Source: Saprospiraceae bacterium (lineage in GTDB: Bacteria; Bacteroidota; Bacteroidia; Chitinophagales; Saprospiraceae). From it: a DNA stretch of 64,000 nucleotides. The translations under genes were made by a program, and so were the position numbers. Position 1 is the stretch's first letter, and the number at the start of each line of letters is the position of its first letter. The notes beneath the pieces were generated by a model. It had not been told where the DNA came from. It did no database searches and saw only the letters and a program-made list of their open reading frames with translations. Location of the stretch: assembly GCA_016715985.1 (NCBI GenBank), contig JADJXD010000001.1, positions 4,836,001 through 4,900,000 on the forward strand, written 5' to 3'. Shown one piece after another: positions 1 to 8,428 of this stretch.

Positions 1-1
1 A

Positions 2-166
2 TCCGAAATGGATAAATTGGGTCAGCAGAATTTTCTGACTAGGGGATTTGTCAGCCTGGCTAAAAAACTTCGAAATGTCAAGTCTGAATACTACGTCAAA
101 GCAGAAGCGATCGTAAGAGGTACGAAGTTGAATCCATTTGACAAAAAAAACGTAATACTAAAGTAG
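2..166 (+). CDS. 3' end of an unidentified protein (5' truncated by window)
   Basis: An open frame enters from the left edge and ends at a TAG, giving the last 54 residues of a protein. The tail is basic (many Lys/Arg) and ends NPFDKKNVILK. No catalytic motif, membrane segment or sorting domain is visible in this fragment, and I do not recognise the family. It converges on the lipoprotein gene to the right, with about 30 bp between the stops. Confidence 0.5.
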   Translation, partial: SEMDKLGQQNFLTRGFVSLAKKLRNVKSEYYVKAEAIVRGTKLNPFDKKNVILK

Positions 167-196
167 AATAATATCCGAATAGATTAAAGAATAAAA

Positions 197-1102
197 CTAT
201 TTCGTTTGATTCTTTTGTTTTTCTTCGATGAGTTTCATCAATTCTTCTTCTGTTTTATCGAGATTCTCCAATAAGAATTTTACATCGCCGATCATAGGAC
301 TTTGCGGGTATGTTTCGACAAATCGGGTGTAATATATTTTGGCCTTATCCTTTTGTTTGAATTCATTTTCAAAAATGAAGCCCTGCAAAAAAAGTGCAAG
401 AGAAGCTTTTTCATAAGTAGGATATCTATCTGTAATCCAACTGTAAAGATTCAAAGCTTTTGGGAAACTCCTGATAGACCTTGACATTTCTGCAGCTCTG
501 AACAAATATTCAGCAGTCAGACTATCTTTTGGAAAAGCAATTGCTACTGCTTCACATATATCTATATAGTGTCTGATGTTTTGAGTATTCATTCCTGTTT
601 CGTCCGGATTTACAAATATGGCTTCTGCTTTTCCTTTGACCATCGAATCTATATCTGTAATCTCAGAGTTTAAATCGGAAGGAATTGCTTTTACATTTTT
701 GTCATCCGGAAAAGATTTTTTATAACCTTGATATAAAATAGCAGCAATCTCTTTTTCTGATTTCTCATTAAAGATGCCTGCTAATTTCCATAAGTAATCT
801 GAAGTTTTTTCATCATCCGGAAAAAATCTGATAAACTCCTTCAGGAAAACAGGATAGTACAATGTGTTTTTGGCGTCTTCACTAAAAGAAATTCCCTTTA
901 TAATGTACTTTTTTCGCAGATCTTTGTTATCAGTATCTCTTATCAGCTCACTTAATTTAGTAATTACCATAAGAAAATTGTCTTCTGTCGGATCTGCTAT
1001 GTAATTCTTTTCCAATTCTGATATTTCGGGAATTACAGGTACAGAATCATTTTTACAACCCAAAAAGGAAACCACAAAAGTTAATATCAATATTCTAAAC
1101 AT
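197..1102 (-). CDS. TPR-like repeat lipoprotein of unknown function
   Basis: A 301-residue protein with a lipoprotein signal peptide: a short hydrophobic run ends in FLGC at about residue 16, so the mature Cys should be lipidated and the protein held at a periplasmic membrane face. The rest is helical. The pattern near residues 200-280 (AEYLFRAAEMSRS, KALNLYSWITDRYP, KAKIYYTRFVETYPQSP) looks like tetratricopeptide repeats of the BamD/YbgF type. The ATG at 1102 is chosen because the longer frame begins with TTG and would put nine polar residues before the signal peptide. The function is unknown. Proteins of this shape usually act as scaffolds in envelope complexes. Confidence 0.75.
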   Translation of the reverse strand: MFRILILTFVVSFLGCKNDSVPVIPEISELEKNYIADPTEDNFLMVITKLSELIRDTDNKDLRKKYIIKGISFSEDAKNTLYYPVFLKEFIRFFPDDEKTSDYLWKLAGIFNEKSEKEIAAILYQGYKKSFPDDKNVKAIPSDLNSEITDIDSMVKGKAEAIFVNPDETGMNTQNIRHYIDICEAVAIAFPKDSLTAEYLFRAAEMSRSIRSFPKALNLYSWITDRYPTYEKASLALFLQGFIFENEFKQKDKAKIYYTRFVETYPQSPMIGDVKFLLENLDKTEEELMKLIEEKQKNQTK

Positions 1103-1226
1103 ACTATTTTTATTTATTAAGAATGGCAAAGATACATTTTTTAATATTTAATATATTCCTTCAACTGGTTTTATTAACATCACATTTGAATTCCAACATT
1201 ATGATTTATTTCTATCAGGAAAATAT

Positions 1227-1234
1227 TACATTTG
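1227..1234 (+). promoter_or_regulatory. Bacteroidota-type -7 element (TACATTTG) upstream of mazG
   Basis: TACATTTG matches the TAnnTTTG consensus of the primary sigma factor in this phylum and lies 43 bp before the proposed mazG start. I see no clear TTTG/TTG -33 box at the usual distance, so the call rests on the -7 element and its position. Confidence 0.4.
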
Positions 1235-1277
1235 TGGAATAAATAATACATCTCAAAATTCAAAATTCACAGAAAAA

Positions 1278-2063
1278 TTGAATAATAAATTACGTAGCCG
1301 AAAGAATGAAAAAATTCAGGCATTTGAAAGACTGCTTGATATCATGGATGAACTGAGAGAAAAGTGTCCCTGGGATAAAAAGCAGACCTTTGAATCACTG
1401 CGAATGTTGACGATTGAAGAAACGTATGAATTGGCGGATGCTATACTTTCCGGAAATGTATCGGACATCAAAGAAGAAATTGGTGACCTGATGTTACATA
1501 TGGTATTTTATGCAAAAATCGGTGAAGAAAGCAACAGTTTTGATATATCTGATGCATTAAATGATGTTTGTGATAAATTGATAAAAAGACATCCGCATAT
1601 ATATGGCGATGTAAAAGTTGAAAATGAAGACGACGTAAAACGAAACTGGGAACAACTAAAATTATTGGAAGGCAAAAAATCAGTGCTTTCCGGTGTCCCT
1701 GACAGCCTTCCTGCGTTAATTAAAGCGTACAGAATGCAGGAAAAAACGTCGAAAGTAGGTTTTGAATGGGAAAATGCAGAACAAGTCTGGGAAAAAGTAG
1801 AAGAAGAGATTCAGGAGTTTAAAGAAATCTCAGATTCCGGAGATCAGGAAAAATTGGAAGATGAATTTGGAGACATACTTTTTTCATTGATCAATTACGC
1901 CAGATTTAAAAACATTGATCCTGAATCAGCATTGGCTAGAGTCAATAATAAATTTAAATTTCGCTTTGAATTCATTGAAAAAAACGCTCAAAGACCATTA
2001 ACTGAAATGAAACTGGAAGAAATGGATGCTTTGTGGAATGAAGCTAAAAAAATGGACAGATAA
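1278..2063 (+). CDS. mazG: MazG nucleoside triphosphate pyrophosphohydrolase
   Basis: A 261-residue, two-domain all-alpha NTP pyrophosphohydrolase that hydrolyses (d)NTPs to NMP and pyrophosphate, cleaning nucleotide pools and, in some bacteria, lowering ppGpp. The N-terminal copy shows the family signature LLDIMDELREKCPWDKKQT (about 19-37), followed by the Mg-binding EETYELAD and EEIGDLMLH segments (47-74). The second copy shows EEEIQEF and DEFGDILFSLINYAR near residues 170-205. The length is normal for full-size MazG. No ATG precedes the conserved core, so TTG is the best start. It is the only plus-strand gene between two minus-strand genes and is probably monocistronic. Confidence 0.95.
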   Translation: MNNKLRSRKNEKIQAFERLLDIMDELREKCPWDKKQTFESLRMLTIEETYELADAILSGNVSDIKEEIGDLMLHMVFYAKIGEESNSFDISDALNDVCDKLIKRHPHIYGDVKVENEDDVKRNWEQLKLLEGKKSVLSGVPDSLPALIKAYRMQEKTSKVGFEWENAEQVWEKVEEEIQEFKEISDSGDQEKLEDEFGDILFSLINYARFKNIDPESALARVNNKFKFRFEFIEKNAQRPLTEMKLEEMDALWNEAKKMDR

Positions 2064-2206
2064 ATTTGTGTCCAATCCAAAAATAAACCTATATGATAAT
2101 CAAACGTTTCTGCCTGTGCATATAAGAACCGACTGATTTTCAATGTAGGAAAACTCAATTTATTTTTTTTCTAAAAATACTTTATTTTAACGAAGAGTCT
2201 CAGATT

Positions 2207-3082
2207 TTAATCGTTAGACGTAATTGTTTCTAATGTTAATTCAATTAACTTTTCAACGGGCTTTTGCATATCCTTGACGAATTCTCCGGTTGCCCGATTA
2301 GCTATGATTGCATTTAGCGAGATGGCGTGATGCCCATAAATTTTTGATAAACCATAAATTCCTGCGGTTTCCATTTCCAGATTTGTTGTCGTAGTTCCTT
2401 GGTATTGTACTTTACGCAGATTATCTAGAAATGAAACAGATTTGGGATTTATACGTAGTGTTCTTCCTTGTGGGCCATAAAATCCTGTATTTGTTACCGT
2501 AATGCCGGGACGACACTCAGACAAAAATTTCCCCAGTAATTTATCAGAGCACTGAGCTACATAGGGTCTTACATCAGGAAGATCAGATATTAAGAGTTCA
2601 ATAGCTTGTTTTCTGATATCTGACTCAGCTTCATTCTCCTCATAGTTGTAAAAATGAAGCAATCCGTCCAATCCTATTGCAAAGGAGGAAGCTACAAAAC
2701 TATTAACAGGAACAGAATCTGTTAAAGCTCCTGAAGTTCCTATTCTATAGATATTAAGAGAGGTAAGTTTGTCTTTTATCTCTCTTTTTTCCAGATCAAT
2801 GTTAAATAATGCGTCTAATTCAGACAAAACAATATCAATATTATCTGTGCCTATTCCTGTAGATATGACGGTTATTCTTTTTTCGTTGAAGGTTCCGGTT
2901 TGAGTCTTGAACTCCCGATGTTGTATTGTGAACTCGATTTTGTCAAAATATTTGGTTATCATGGATACCCTGTCCTGATCCCCCACAAAAATAATATCTT
3001 CGGCAACCTGATTCGGCAATAAGCTTAGGTGATATATACTTCCGTCATTATTCAAAATTAGTTCTGATGATTTTATGGACAT
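2207..3082 (-). CDS. Nucleoside phosphorylase (uridine phosphorylase type)
   Basis: About 291 residues of the PNP/UDP phosphorylase family, which split nucleosides with phosphate into base and ribose-1-phosphate for salvage. Visible family elements are the phosphate-loop-like FVGDQDRVSMI near the N-terminus, the central STGIGTDNIDIVLSEL, RIGTSGAL, and the sugar-binding NLEMETAGIYGLS near residue 240. A Met-Glu-Thr of this kind is typical of the family. The ATG at 3082 is preferred because the longer frame opens with TTG and a low-complexity KK stretch. The exact base preference cannot be read from sequence; uridine is the most likely guess. Confidence 0.88.
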   Translation of the reverse strand: MSIKSSELILNNDGSIYHLSLLPNQVAEDIIFVGDQDRVSMITKYFDKIEFTIQHREFKTQTGTFNEKRITVISTGIGTDNIDIVLSELDALFNIDLEKREIKDKLTSLNIYRIGTSGALTDSVPVNSFVASSFAIGLDGLLHFYNYEENEAESDIRKQAIELLISDLPDVRPYVAQCSDKLLGKFLSECRPGITVTNTGFYGPQGRTLRINPKSVSFLDNLRKVQYQGTTTTNLEMETAGIYGLSKIYGHHAISLNAIIANRATGEFVKDMQKPVEKLIELTLETITSND

Positions 3083-3169
3083 ACTACTAGGTGGTTTACT
3101 TTTTTTTATGAAAAGCAATAATAGCCAATTATCTTTACATTTTTAATCAAATTATAATATTCTGTGAAA

Positions 3170-3526
3170 ATGCGTAAAATTTATCACCTGTCAACCTGCG
3201 ATACCTGTAGGAAAATATTAATGATTTTAAATACCGGAAATGTCGAATTAGTGGACATCAAAAAGCAAAATATCAGTAGTGACGATCTGGACCTTGCGGC
3301 TAAAGTTATAGGTAGTTACGAGGCTCTTTTTAATAAGAGGGCACAGAAGTTAAAGACTATGACTAAATCAGAACATCCCTCCACTGAAGATGAATTCAGA
3401 AAACTTATACTCGAAGAATATACATTTTTGAAACGTCCTTTAGCTATTATCGGGAATAAAGTTTTTGCAGGAAATGCTCCAAAAACTGTTGCCGAGATGA
3501 AAGAAGCACTAGAAAATCAGCCATAA
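3170..3526 (+). CDS. ArsC/Spx-family thioredoxin-fold protein
   Basis: A 118-residue protein starting MRKIYHLSTCDTCRKIL, that is, an ArsC/Spx-type thioredoxin fold with a CxxC pair (CDTC) at the end of the first strand. Later segments match the family: FNKRAQKLK, the conserved KRPLAIIGNKVFAGNAP near residues 90-105, and the terminal helix. Family members reduce arsenate with glutathione/glutaredoxin, or act as Spx-like RNA polymerase adaptors. Neither role can be assigned: no ars genes are adjacent, and the second Cys of the CxxC is more Spx-like. An in-frame GTG lies six bases upstream, but ATG gives the normal N-terminus. Confidence 0.85.
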   Translation: MRKIYHLSTCDTCRKILMILNTGNVELVDIKKQNISSDDLDLAAKVIGSYEALFNKRAQKLKTMTKSEHPSTEDEFRKLILEEYTFLKRPLAIIGNKVFAGNAPKTVAEMKEALENQP

Positions 3527-3555
3527 AATACCTTGAACATTGATTTCATTTTTTA

Positions 3556-4044
3556 TCAGATACATCTCAGACGTATCGGATCGGATGTCACAGTATTGGA
3601 TACATTACCGGCTCTGTCTTTAATATAAATATCAAGAATTAGATTATTCTCCGGAAATTGAGAAAAGCGTTCGCATGGGGGAATTCCAGATGCTTCAGGA
3701 TATACACAGCATGTATTAAAGACTTTAATCGAGATGGTCCCGGAGACTCCGTTGTTGGCACCTTGTTGAGGGATTTCAGGTGCTTTAAACAGATCTTTTA
3801 TTTCGTTAGTTCTTTTGTCAATGATGAAAATATTACTTTCATTAGACTGTGTAGACGTACCGAAGTCTCCGTCACCATCGGTGAAAAAAAGTTTTAAAAT
3901 CAAAGAATCTTCCATGGTTCTGCCTTGCATCATTTCACTTTTTGAAATACTTTCAAACCGCAAAGTAGGAATAGGAGAAAATTCCGGTGCGTCTGCGCAG
4001 CCCATCCAGAAAATTGTTAAAATAAAATAATATAAAATTTTCAT
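3556..4044 (-). CDS. Hypothetical lipoprotein
   Basis: A 162-residue protein with a signal peptide ending WMGC, giving a lipidated Cys at residue 16. The mature part looks like an all-beta domain containing an acidic, calcium-site-like FTDGDGDFGTS stretch near residues 54-63, and four cysteines (CC, C and a terminal RLRCI). Its tail DRAGNVSNTVTSDPI resembles Ig/FN3-like extracellular domains. Such small DGDGD lipoproteins are widespread and uncharacterised in Saprospiraceae. Function unknown. Confidence 0.7.
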   Translation of the reverse strand: MKILYYFILTIFWMGCADAPEFSPIPTLRFESISKSEMMQGRTMEDSLILKLFFTDGDGDFGTSTQSNESNIFIIDKRTNEIKDLFKAPEIPQQGANNGVSGTISIKVFNTCCVYPEASGIPPCERFSQFPENNLILDIYIKDRAGNVSNTVTSDPIRLRCI

Positions 4045-4115
4045 TCCTGTAAATTGAATGGAAAGATAACAATTTTCTAGCCTTTGATGTTTGAACTTAT
4101 TATAATTTAACTTTA

Positions 4116-5126
4116 ATGCAGGAAAAAGAAAGATCGGAAATTATTTCAAATCTTCATAATTTTATCAATAAACCTACTGGAAGTGGTTTCAATAAACTTG
4201 CCCTTGAAGTATATATATATCAATATCACTATAATCTGATCTACAGAGAGTATTGCGATTATCTGAATAGAAACCTTGAAAATGTCGATGTAATAGAGCA
4301 AATTCCGTTTTTGCCAATCGGTATTTTCAAGACCCAGAAGGTTGTCACGGGTGATTGGAATGAAGAGCAGATATTTTTGAGTAGCGCTACTACCGGGATG
4401 GTTCGGTCAGCACATTTCATAAAAGATGTCCATTCTTATCATACGAATACAGTTAGAATTTGGGAGCAATTTTACGACAAACCTGAATCTTATTGTTTTT
4501 TGGCATTGCTACCCGGATATCTTGAGAGGGACGGATCATCACTGATCAGTATGGTTCATCACTTTATTCATTTATCCGCTTTTGCTGAAAGTGGTTTTTT
4601 TCTGAATGAATATCAACAATTGTTTGAAAGGTTAAAATGGTGCAGGGAAAATAAAATTCCTACGATTTTGCTTGGTGTTAGTTTCGCGTTATTGGACTTT
4701 ATCAATAATTTTCAGATTGATTTTCCGGAATTAATTGTCATAGAAACAGGTGGAATGAAAGGGAAATCCAAAGAAATCAGCAGAGAGTTGTTGCATCAAA
4801 AGATGTCATCAGCATTCGGAGTTACAAATGTTCATTCTGAATACGGTATGACAGAATTACTTTCGCAGGCATATTCACAAGGAAATGGCATTTTTACTCC
4901 GGGTAATACCATGCAGGTATTTACACATCAGATAAATGACCCAATTACATTTGAAAAAATCGGAAGGGCAGGCCAGGTCTCAGTTATAGACCTGATGAAT
5001 ATAGATAGCTGCGCTTTTATTCAGACAGAAGATATCGGAATAAAGCTGAATGATAAAGATTTTCGAATTTTGGGTCGACTTGACAATTCCGATTTAAGGG
5101 GTTGTAATTTATTACTTGAGCAGTAG
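4116..5126 (+). CDS. LuxE-like acyl-protein synthetase / acyl-activating enzyme
   Basis: A 336-residue member of the LuxE (acyl-protein synthetase, PF04443-like) branch of adenylate-forming enzymes. LuxE activates a fatty acid as acyl-AMP and transfers it to a protein cysteine. Recognisable blocks are LPIGIFKTQKV (about 66-76), the Ser/Thr-rich nucleotide-loop-like LSSATTGMVRS (88-98), the central YLERDGSSL, and the adenylation-core EYGMTELLSQAY near residue 245 with downstream EDIGIKL. It is shorter than full acyl-CoA synthetases, as usual for this branch. No lux reductase or thioesterase genes are nearby, so bioluminescence is not implied. Its substrate is unknown; lipid or surface-polymer acylation is possible. 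Confidence 0.8.
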   Translation: MQEKERSEIISNLHNFINKPTGSGFNKLALEVYIYQYHYNLIYREYCDYLNRNLENVDVIEQIPFLPIGIFKTQKVVTGDWNEEQIFLSSATTGMVRSAHFIKDVHSYHTNTVRIWEQFYDKPESYCFLALLPGYLERDGSSLISMVHHFIHLSAFAESGFFLNEYQQLFERLKWCRENKIPTILLGVSFALLDFINNFQIDFPELIVIETGGMKGKSKEISRELLHQKMSSAFGVTNVHSEYGMTELLSQAYSQGNGIFTPGNTMQVFTHQINDPITFEKIGRAGQVSVIDLMNIDSCAFIQTEDIGIKLNDKDFRILGRLDNSDLRGCNLLLEQ

Positions 5127-5181
5127 TGATATAACTAATTGTAATCTCAATTGTTACTTTTATTATAATGGTGCCAAAATT

Positions 5182-5439
5182 ATGAGCAAAATAGAAATAA
5201 AAGTTGATAATGTTATGTGTGATGGCTGTGCCACAACTATCATTCATGGATTGACAGAAAATTTCCAGGGTATAAATGTAATGGTTGATGTTGAAAATGG
5301 AATTGTAAAACTAAGCTCTTCAAAAAAACTGGACTCACTGCAAATTGATAAAAAACTATCAGAACTTGGTTTTCCAAAAACAAAGTTAAATGACGACGTC
5401 AGATTCAAATCAATTATCAAATGTATTTTTGGAAATTAA
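5182..5439 (+). CDS. Heavy-metal-associated (HMA) domain protein
   Basis: An 85-residue protein beginning MSKIEIKVDNVMCDGCATTI. This is the beta-alpha-beta start of a copper-chaperone-like HMA domain, with the metal-binding CxxC as CDGC at about residues 13-16. Most HMA domains have GMxCxxC; here the Met-Cys context is kept but the Gly is replaced by Val. The fold ends near LSELGFPKTK, followed by about 20 extra residues with a late Cys (IIKCIFGN). The ATG chosen puts the motif at the usual distance. No P-type ATPase gene is adjacent, so it is a free-standing metal-binding or regulatory protein. Confidence 0.8.
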   Translation: MSKIEIKVDNVMCDGCATTIIHGLTENFQGINVMVDVENGIVKLSSSKKLDSLQIDKKLSELGFPKTKLNDDVRFKSIIKCIFGN

Positions 5440-5443
5440 CTCT

Positions 5444-7201
5444 TTAACTTTTGTGATATATTAATTGAAGGTTATCAAAACAAACAACCTTATTGCTTTC
5501 ACTATTCCATAAAAACAATTCTGCTTTTGTCGCATTTGCCGGTACTTTGGAATCAAGATAAATCAATTTGCGCTCATGAGCATTTAATAATCTCTGAATC
5601 CGGATCATGTCACTATCTATGTTTTTATCTCCGTTATAATATTTGATGATCAGCTGGGTCATTCGCCAGGTCTCCCACTCCTTATCTTCAGTAGTGAATT
5701 GGGCGGATGCCCTAAGCCAGCCTTCGGTGTAAGCGGTCAGATCTATTGAATGAATTTGGCTGAATTGAATATTTCCATCCAGACAAAACAAACTTAATGT
5801 AGAGTCCTGATTTGCAGGTAATAAAGTTACCGGATTGTTTAATTCTTTATGATAGATATATTTTGTATCCAATAATTTCAGAATATCTTCCCGTACTTCT
5901 TTCTTCAAGTAAATAGCCCAAAAATATGCTTTGGACATTTCGCCTGCCCTTAGTAGTCCTCCTCTATGTGCAATATGCGAAAGCCAGATATTATGCATAA
6001 CTCCCCATAAAATAAAAATAGAAATGAATATTAGATACTTAGGCTTCCGATTGAATTTTTCATAGAACGCAGCCATTGGAAAAGCAAGTACAGGGTACAA
6101 TTGTATAAGTGCTCTTTGACCTAAACTACCACCATACCACCATATATCCCATGCAAATGTGATGTAAATAAAAATAATCGAAAAAACGATCATCACCCAT
6201 AAGTATTCTGTGTGTTTTTTAAGGTAATAAAAGCCTACTAAACTTATGATCATGATCGGACTATAGATTAACCAGCCAGCTCTGGCACTAAATAAACCAT
6301 CAATCAAATGTGGTTTGAGCCAGCTAAATCCCTGATCCTGATAGCTATAAACCAACCATTGCCCGGAAACATATTTCCAGTAAATCAATTGAATGCCTGC
6401 TATCAACACAAAGGAAATTACTGAAAAAAACAAGAAAGATTTCTTTTTCCATAAAAATGAAAATCTTTCTATGAGTGAAGATTTGGTCAAAGAAATCCCC
6501 CAAAATATGGGAATGATGATAGAAATTAGTTCAGTAGGCCTGATTAACGTCATCAAACCACAAATCAGACCAATAAGAATAGCATATAAATGGCCTGGTG
6601 TTTTATAAAATCTGATCGTAAATAAAATGAGTAGGGTATATAAAAAAAATAGATAATTATGTGTCATTGCATTCGTTATGGAAGCATATTCAAAAAAATT
6701 ACTTCCCAGAGCAATAGATATTAATGTAAGACCGGATGCAGTATCCGAAAATCTTATTAGAAGCAGATTTTTTAAGATCCACAATCCAATCAGGCTGATA
6801 GTCAATCCCCAAATCCAGAGGGCGAGTTGATAAGGTCTGGAAAATCCGTCTTTTGCATAACCAAAACTTTCAGCCAGAAGATGTGCTGTAAAAAAGGCAG
6901 GAGTCATACTCAGAGATAAGCCACTACTGTATTTAAAGATAAAATTACCATTTTCGCCTTTATAAGCTTGCTGGAAATCCGGCGTAGGATTATACTTTTC
7001 TAAAATCATTGGTGCTGATTCCATAGTTGCCAGGTCTTTGTATATAAAAGTGGCGGGTAAATACCAGTAATACCCCGAAACGTCCCAACTAATAACTGCC
7101 TCCGTTTTTTCAAATTTCCATTTGGGGTAATAGAAATATCCTGAAATAAAAAAAATAAAACTTATAAATATGAATGACAGAGTTGAGAACGGTGATTTCA
7201 C
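5444..7201 (-). CDS. Multi-pass membrane glycosyltransferase (GT-C fold, PMT/ArnT-like)
   Basis: 585 residues with roughly 11-12 hydrophobic segments and a soluble C-terminal domain of about 140 residues. After the first membrane segment comes EAVISWDVSGYYWYLPATFIY. An Asp followed by YYxYLP in the first external loop is typical of GT-C enzymes that use polyprenyl-phosphate-linked sugars. Repeated loops such as WDIWWYGGSLGQRALIQLYPVL support this. The C-terminal part (LFCLDGNIQFSQI onward) looks like a beta-rich periplasmic domain. A GTG start is used because a stop lies just upstream and no ATG occurs until well inside the protein. The acceptor is unknown; lipid, glycan or protein glycosylation are all possible. 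Confidence 0.75.
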   Translation of the reverse strand: MKSPFSTLSFIFISFIFFISGYFYYPKWKFEKTEAVISWDVSGYYWYLPATFIYKDLATMESAPMILEKYNPTPDFQQAYKGENGNFIFKYSSGLSLSMTPAFFTAHLLAESFGYAKDGFSRPYQLALWIWGLTISLIGLWILKNLLLIRFSDTASGLTLISIALGSNFFEYASITNAMTHNYLFFLYTLLILFTIRFYKTPGHLYAILIGLICGLMTLIRPTELISIIIPIFWGISLTKSSLIERFSFLWKKKSFLFFSVISFVLIAGIQLIYWKYVSGQWLVYSYQDQGFSWLKPHLIDGLFSARAGWLIYSPIMIISLVGFYYLKKHTEYLWVMIVFSIIFIYITFAWDIWWYGGSLGQRALIQLYPVLAFPMAAFYEKFNRKPKYLIFISIFILWGVMHNIWLSHIAHRGGLLRAGEMSKAYFWAIYLKKEVREDILKLLDTKYIYHKELNNPVTLLPANQDSTLSLFCLDGNIQFSQIHSIDLTAYTEGWLRASAQFTTEDKEWETWRMTQLIIKYYNGDKNIDSDMIRIQRLLNAHERKLIYLDSKVPANATKAELFLWNSESNKVVCFDNLQLIYHKS

Positions 7202-7452
7202 TTTGATTTATTTGTGGCAAATCTAAAGATTATTACACTATTATTGCGTAGAAGATATATCAAAAGTCAAAGAAAAGATATAAACTCATTCTATGTCCGG
7301 ATATTTATTTTAACCTTTGAAAACATTAATTCGATAAGTAGCATCCAATGTAAGTAATTGAAGATATAAAAAGTTCGTTTATTAACGGTCAATAAAATTA
7401 CTGAAATAGTGAAAATGAAAAAGGGAAAGTAACAATTGTCACCTTCCCTTAG

Positions 7453-7528
7453 GGAGACTGATGGGACTTGAACCCACGGCCCTCGGAACCACAATCCGAT
7501 GCTCTAACCAAACTGAGCTACAATCTCC
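7453..7528 (-). tRNA. tRNA-His (anticodon GTG)
   Basis: The reverse strand folds as a full cloverleaf. It has a 7-bp acceptor (GAGATTG/CAGTCTC), a D arm GCTC/GAGC, an anticodon arm TCGGA/TCCGA with loop TTGTGGT (anticodon GTG), and a T arm with TTCAAGT. The identity is reinforced by the extra G at position -1 facing C73, which is specific to tRNA-His. CCA is not encoded. It stands alone, with no neighbouring tRNA. Confidence 0.97.
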
Positions 7529-7798
7529 ATGAAAGCTTTTCTTCAAAGCGGATGCAAAAATACAATTCGTATTTTAATTATTGAAGCTTTTGTCCAATTT
7601 TTTTGAGGAATGGTTATTTAAAATTTGAAGACAATGATTAAAATGGTTATATGATTATTAAAGCAAAAGGGAAAAACTATATGTTGTATAAATGTAAAAA
7701 TCATAGAAAAATGAATGAAAGCATATTGTAAGAAATGAGTCAAATTTTAATTACTGAAAATACGACATATTAAATTTTTATTGTTCGTGTGTTATATA

Positions 7799-7806
7799 TA
7801 TATTTG
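7799..7806 (+). promoter_or_regulatory. -7 element (TATATTTG) of the sigma-factor gene
   Basis: TATATTTG fits the TAnnTTTG consensus and ends 13 bp before the sigma-factor ATG, implying a very short leader. A TTG lies at 7781-7783, closer than the usual -33 spacing, so the -33 element is uncertain. Confidence 0.4.
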
Positions 7807-7819
7807 CTTTTTTTAAAAG

Positions 7820-8377
7820 ATGATCTATCCCATGGAGAAGCTGACGGGTCAGGAGTTTATGGTGTTGCTAAGGAGTGATCCTGAGAAGGCATTGGAGTTT
7901 ATCTATAAAAACCACTATCAGGAACTTTGTCAAAGAGTAAACCTAATAATATCAGATTCAAAGTCGGCGGAGGATATCGTTCAGGAAGTCATCTTTGAAT
8001 TGTGGAAGAAGAAAGATCATCTGAACATCACCAAATCAGCTTTACCTTATCTTAGGACAGCCTGTCGCAACAGAGCATTAAATCACCTGAGAGATAAGGC
8101 ACCCAGGACTGTTGATGACAGTTTGTTGCAGGATTATGAAACAAAGGACGCAGGAATATATGAGTTGATGGAAGCAGATGAAGTGGAAAAGAAAATTCAA
8201 TTGGGTCTGGAGATGTTGCCGGAAAAATGCAGAGTAGTTTTTGTATTGAGTAGATATGAAGAATTGACATATAATGAGATTGCCGCAAAATTGGAAATTT
8301 CAGTAAAAACAGTTGAAAATCAGATATCTAAGGCATTGCAAATACTAAGAGCAAATATATTTTCAAATAAGGAATGA
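7820..8377 (+). CDS. RNA polymerase sigma-70 factor, ECF / FecI-like (Bacteroidota type)
   Basis: A 185-residue extracytoplasmic-function sigma factor. Region 2 is visible at FIYKNHYQELCQRVNL and AEDIVQEVIFELWKKK (about 27-68), which bind the core enzyme and the -10 DNA. Region 4 is visible at LSRYEELTYNEIAAKLEIS and VKTVENQISKALQILR (about 140-178), a helix-turn-helix that reads the -35 box. It is followed by a FecR anti-sigma gene and a TonB receptor with an STN domain, the classic FecI-FecR-FecA layout, so it probably responds to substrate at the receptor and activates the receptor operon. The nearby Met5 is an equally possible start. Confidence 0.93.
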   Translation: MIYPMEKLTGQEFMVLLRSDPEKALEFIYKNHYQELCQRVNLIISDSKSAEDIVQEVIFELWKKKDHLNITKSALPYLRTACRNRALNHLRDKAPRTVDDSLLQDYETKDAGIYELMEADEVEKKIQLGLEMLPEKCRVVFVLSRYEELTYNEIAAKLEISVKTVENQISKALQILRANIFSNKE

Positions 8378-8428
8378 AAATGGATAGGGGTAAAATCTTT
8401 AAATTGTGTCATGTTAAAAACGCCCTAA

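Noticed and set aside
7291..7494. Minus-strand ORF overlapping the tRNA-His gene
   Set aside because: It shares the tRNA bases and has no coding features; a shadow of the RNA gene.
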